Part shown: piece by piece, positions 61,935 to 64,000 of the stretch | Layout: each line of letters opens with the position of its first letter | Numbering within the stretch: position 1 is the stretch's first letter | NCBI RefSeq assembly: GCF_003591005.1 | Contig: NZ_QYYD01000017.1 | Span: forward strand, 1-64,000 | DNA: 64,000 nt | Source: Rhodopseudomonas palustris | GTDB taxonomy: Bacteria; Pseudomonadota; Alphaproteobacteria; Rhizobiales; Xanthobacteraceae | Reading direction: 5' to 3' | Position numbers and translations under genes: made by a program | Notes under the pieces: model-generated | Databases searched by the model: none | Told to the model about the DNA's origin: nothing | The model's input: only the letters and a program-made list of their open reading frames with translations

Positions 61935-62657
61935 ATGGATCCGCGTTCTGCCCAGCTCCAGCCCGATCTGCGCCCGGCCCGGCCGCGGCGCCGGTTCGGG
62001 ATGCTCCGCGCCGCCGCGTTGGCGGTGCTGGCGCTTGGGCTGGTGGGCGCCGGCGGCTTCGTGGCATTCCTGATGCAGCTGCGGGTCGAGGAGGCCAGGC
62101 CGTCGCGCGTCGCAGACGGTATCGTGGTGCTGACCGGCGGCTCGTCGCGGGTGTCGGACGCCGTCGACCTTCTGGCCTCCGGCTACGGCAAGCGGCTGCT
62201 GATCTCGGGTGTGCATCGGACCAACGGGGCCAGCGACATCTCGCGCTCGGTGCCGGAGAGCAAGGACTGGTTCGGCTGCTGCGTCGATCTCGACCGCTCT
62301 GCCGTCAACACCCGCAGCAACGCCGCCGAGACCAAGCGCTGGGCGAGCGAGCGCGGCTTTCATTCGCTGATCGTTGTCACCTCCAACTATCACATGCCGC
62401 GCGCGATCGTCGAAATGTCGCATGCGATGCCGGACATCGAACTGATCCCGTTCTCGGTGATCGGCGACAAGTGGCGCGACGAGGTGTGGTGGAGCAGTGG
62501 CGCCACAATGCGGCTGCTGCTATCCGAATACGCCAAATATCTCGCCGTCGAAGCGCGGGTGCGGCTGGCGCGGCTGGGGATCGAGATCGCGCCTGAGGCG
62601 TCGGAGCAAGCGCCGGAGCCGTCTGCGCATAAGCCGACGACGGCGCTCGCCAACTGA
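61935..62657 (+). CDS. YdcF/SanA-type DUF218 membrane protein
   Basis: A 240-residue protein with one N-terminal membrane segment (about 24-45) and a periplasmic DUF218 domain: GIVVLTGGSSRVSDAVDLLA, KRLLISGVHRTN, NTRSNAAETKRWA and IVVTSNYHMPRAIVEM. Relatives such as SanA and ElyC affect envelope lipid-carrier balance and barrier function. It is followed by plsC 12 bp later. Confidence 0.85.
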   Translation: MDPRSAQLQPDLRPARPRRRFGMLRAAALAVLALGLVGAGGFVAFLMQLRVEEARPSRVADGIVVLTGGSSRVSDAVDLLASGYGKRLLISGVHRTNGASDISRSVPESKDWFGCCVDLDRSAVNTRSNAAETKRWASERGFHSLIVVTSNYHMPRAIVEMSHAMPDIELIPFSVIGDKWRDEVWWSSGATMRLLLSEYAKYLAVEARVRLARLGIEIAPEASEQAPEPSAHKPTTALAN

Positions 62658-62669
62658 CCGGATCGTTTG

Positions 62670-63476
62670 ATGACGCGTATTTTCGTCCGCTCGTTGATCT
62701 ACAACGTGCTGTTCTATCTGCTGCTGGTGTTCTGGATCCTGGTGGCGATCCCGACCTTCCTGCTGCCCCGCCGCGCGCTGATCAAGGTTGCCAAGATGTG
62801 GGGCCAGAGCAGCATCTGGCTGATGCGCATCGTGTGCGGCACCAGGGTCGAATTCCGCGGCCTCGAGAAAATTCCGAAAGGTCCGCTGATCGTCGCGCCC
62901 AAGCATCAGTCGATGTGGGAGACGTTCGCGCTGCTGCAGCATTTCGACGAGCCGCTGTACATCCTCAAGCGCGAGCTGACCTGGATTCCGTTCTTCGGCT
63001 GGCTGCTGCTCAAGGCCGACATGATCGCCATCAACCGCCAGAAGGGCGGTCGCGTGCTGATGGAAATGGCGCTGCGCGCCAGTGAGGAAGTCAATCGCGG
63101 CCGGCAGCTGATCATCTTTCCGGAAGGCACCCGCACCGCGGTCGGCGCGCCGCCGCGCTACAAGGCCGGCATCGCGCAGATCTACGCCGATTGCAACGTG
63201 CCGTGTCTGCCGGTGGCGCTGAACTCCGGCCTGTTCTGGCCGCGCCGGCAGTTCATGCGCTACCCCGGCACGATCGTGGTCGAATTCCTCGATCCGCTGC
63301 CCGCGGGGATGTCGCGCCGCGAATTCTTCGACACCGTCAGCGAACGCATCGAAACCGCAAGCCAGCGCCTGATCGAAGCCGGCCGGCGCGAACAACAAGC
63401 GCTGTTCGGCGGCGTGCCGAGCACAGCGCCCGTCGACGCGCCCGCAGTGCCCGACCGCACCGCCAGCAACCAGTAA
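62670..63476 (+). CDS. plsC: 1-acyl-sn-glycerol-3-phosphate acyltransferase
   Basis: A 268-residue inner-membrane-associated enzyme that makes phosphatidic acid. One hydrophobic segment near 8-30 is followed by the acyltransferase motifs PKHQSMWE (HX4E form of motif I), FFGWLLLKAD and FPEGTRT (motif III), then VPCLPVALNSG. The motif I Asp is replaced by Glu, which also occurs in other PlsC proteins. The ATG at 62670 is preferred over an adjacent TTG. Confidence 0.9.
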   Translation: MTRIFVRSLIYNVLFYLLLVFWILVAIPTFLLPRRALIKVAKMWGQSSIWLMRIVCGTRVEFRGLEKIPKGPLIVAPKHQSMWETFALLQHFDEPLYILKRELTWIPFFGWLLLKADMIAINRQKGGRVLMEMALRASEEVNRGRQLIIFPEGTRTAVGAPPRYKAGIAQIYADCNVPCLPVALNSGLFWPRRQFMRYPGTIVVEFLDPLPAGMSRREFFDTVSERIETASQRLIEAGRREQQALFGGVPSTAPVDAPAVPDRTASNQ

Positions 63477-63478
63477 CC

Positions 63479-63543
63479 ACCTCTCCCCACCCGCAGCGCG
63501 CTCCCTCTTCCGCTTGCGGAAGAGGGCTGGGGTGAGGGCGCCC
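63479..63543. repeat. CTCTTCCGCTTGCGGAAGAG repeat
   Basis: A hairpin CCCTCTTCCGC/GCGGAAGAGGG followed by GGGTGAGGGC. It is a member of the family at 165-302 and lies between convergent plsC and the ChaC-like gene. Confidence 0.6.
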
Positions 63544-63554
63544 CAGGCGCTGAC

Positions 63555-64000
63555 TCAGCGATGCGGCGGCGTTTCGTCGCGCAGGGCTTCGGCGAGGCGG
63601 TGCAGATGCGGGTCGCGGCAGCCTTGGGCTTCGAGCGAATGCACGGTCGACAACACGTAGTCGCGGTTGGGGCCGGAGCGGCCGTGGCCTTGGCGGACCA
63701 GGCGCAGCTGTTCGGCGGGTGTCAGCCGGCCGGCATATTGCGCATGGCCGCGATCCACCACATAGGCCAGCGCGCTGACCCGCCGCCGCGGATCATCCGC
63801 CAGCCACACCGAGCGCTTGACCTCACGGTATACGCTGGTGACCTGCTCGCGCTCCCGCAGGTAAGCCACCGTCTGCGCCCGGTGCTGGTCGGCAACGCGA
63901 AAGGCGATGCCACGGCAGGCGCCGCCGCGGTCGAGTCCAAGCACCAGCCCAGGCTGCTCAGGCGTGCCACGATGCACGAAAGAATACACGCACAGCGCCC
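63555..64000 (-). CDS. ChaC-like gamma-glutamylcyclotransferase, 5' end outside the window
   Basis: At least 148 residues of the C-terminal portion of a ChaC-like enzyme that cleaves gamma-glutamyl groups from glutathione. SFVHRGTPEQPGLVLGLDRG, GIAFRVADQH and the helix AYLREREQVTSVYREVKRSV (with the expected catalytic-Glu region) are visible. The frame runs off the right edge, and the glycine-rich YGS-type N-terminal motif is therefore absent. An internal Met at 63989 is not the true start. Confidence 0.75.
   Translation of the reverse strand, partial: ALCVYSFVHRGTPEQPGLVLGLDRGGACRGIAFRVADQHRAQTVAYLREREQVTSVYREVKRSVWLADDPRRRVSALAYVVDRGHAQYAGRLTPAEQLRLVRQGHGRSGPNRDYVLSTVHSLEAQGCRDPHLHRLAEALRDETPPHR

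Overview
The window reads as chromosomal DNA of a GC-rich alphaproteobacterium of the Bradyrhizobium/Rhodopseudomonas group; the gene repertoire most resembles Rhodopseudomonas palustris. This is inferred from gene families (GcrA and CpdR cell-cycle regulators, a SAM-II riboswitch before metZ, an OpgC-type glucan succinyltransferase, the TIGR02302 protein after lysA), from GTG/TTG start usage, and from many short palindromic intergenic repeats of the kind common in these genomes. No database search was possible.

Layout. 1-5.5 kb: gcrA, the argD-argF operon, hslO and apaG. 5.7-9.5 kb: an envelope module (opgC, two SGNH-hydrolase paralogues, a lipoprotein L,D-transpeptidase). 10-12.7 kb: metZ under a SAM-II riboswitch with a terminator, then a two-domain dCTP deaminase. 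12.7-19.1 kb: two Uma2 genes, a sorbosone-dehydrogenase-like lipoprotein, an unrecognised protein, a MATE exporter, ogt and tRNA-Gly(CCC). 19.2-32.7 kb: a catabolic locus made of an eight-gene minus-strand operon (flavin-dependent monooxygenase-like protein, Rieske dioxygenase alpha and beta, SDR dehydrogenase, flavin reductase, two SnoaL-like proteins, a small protein), a divergent MarR regulator and a branched-chain-type ABC transporter in which two permeases and one ATPase are fused. An aldolase-like and a ketopantoate-reductase-like enzyme follow. Three copies of a CTGGAAT-type motif lie about 110-140 bp before the three transcription units and could be the MarR operator.

32.8-39.4 kb: small membrane and repeat proteins, two GH13 glucosidase/trehalose-synthase-like enzymes, a PRC-barrel protein, and a compact structured transcript carrying a 14-codon ORF whose ribosome binding site matches 17 nt complementary to the 16S rRNA 3' end. 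39.4-41.8 kb: an AT-richer two-gene cassette (GNAT plus PUA-like domain; ASCH domain) has entered the 3' end of an alkA-type glycosylase gene, leaving a displaced copy of the original gene end about 1.7 kb away.

41.9-55 kb: gluQ, a cytoplasmic hybrid histidine kinase, a YihY-like membrane protein, a HIG1-domain protein, cobalamin adenosyltransferase, etfBA-hbdA, a LysR/quinone-oxidoreductase pair, tlpA, argH, a LptM-like lipoprotein and lysA. 55-64 kb: the TIGR02302 protein, cpdR, a zinc-ribbon membrane protein, ftsEX, a YdcF-like protein, plsC and a ChaC-like gene cut by the window edge. Most of the window is ordinary housekeeping sequence. The most novel signals are the tiny-ORF structured RNA, the alkA cassette and the catabolic locus with its shared motif.
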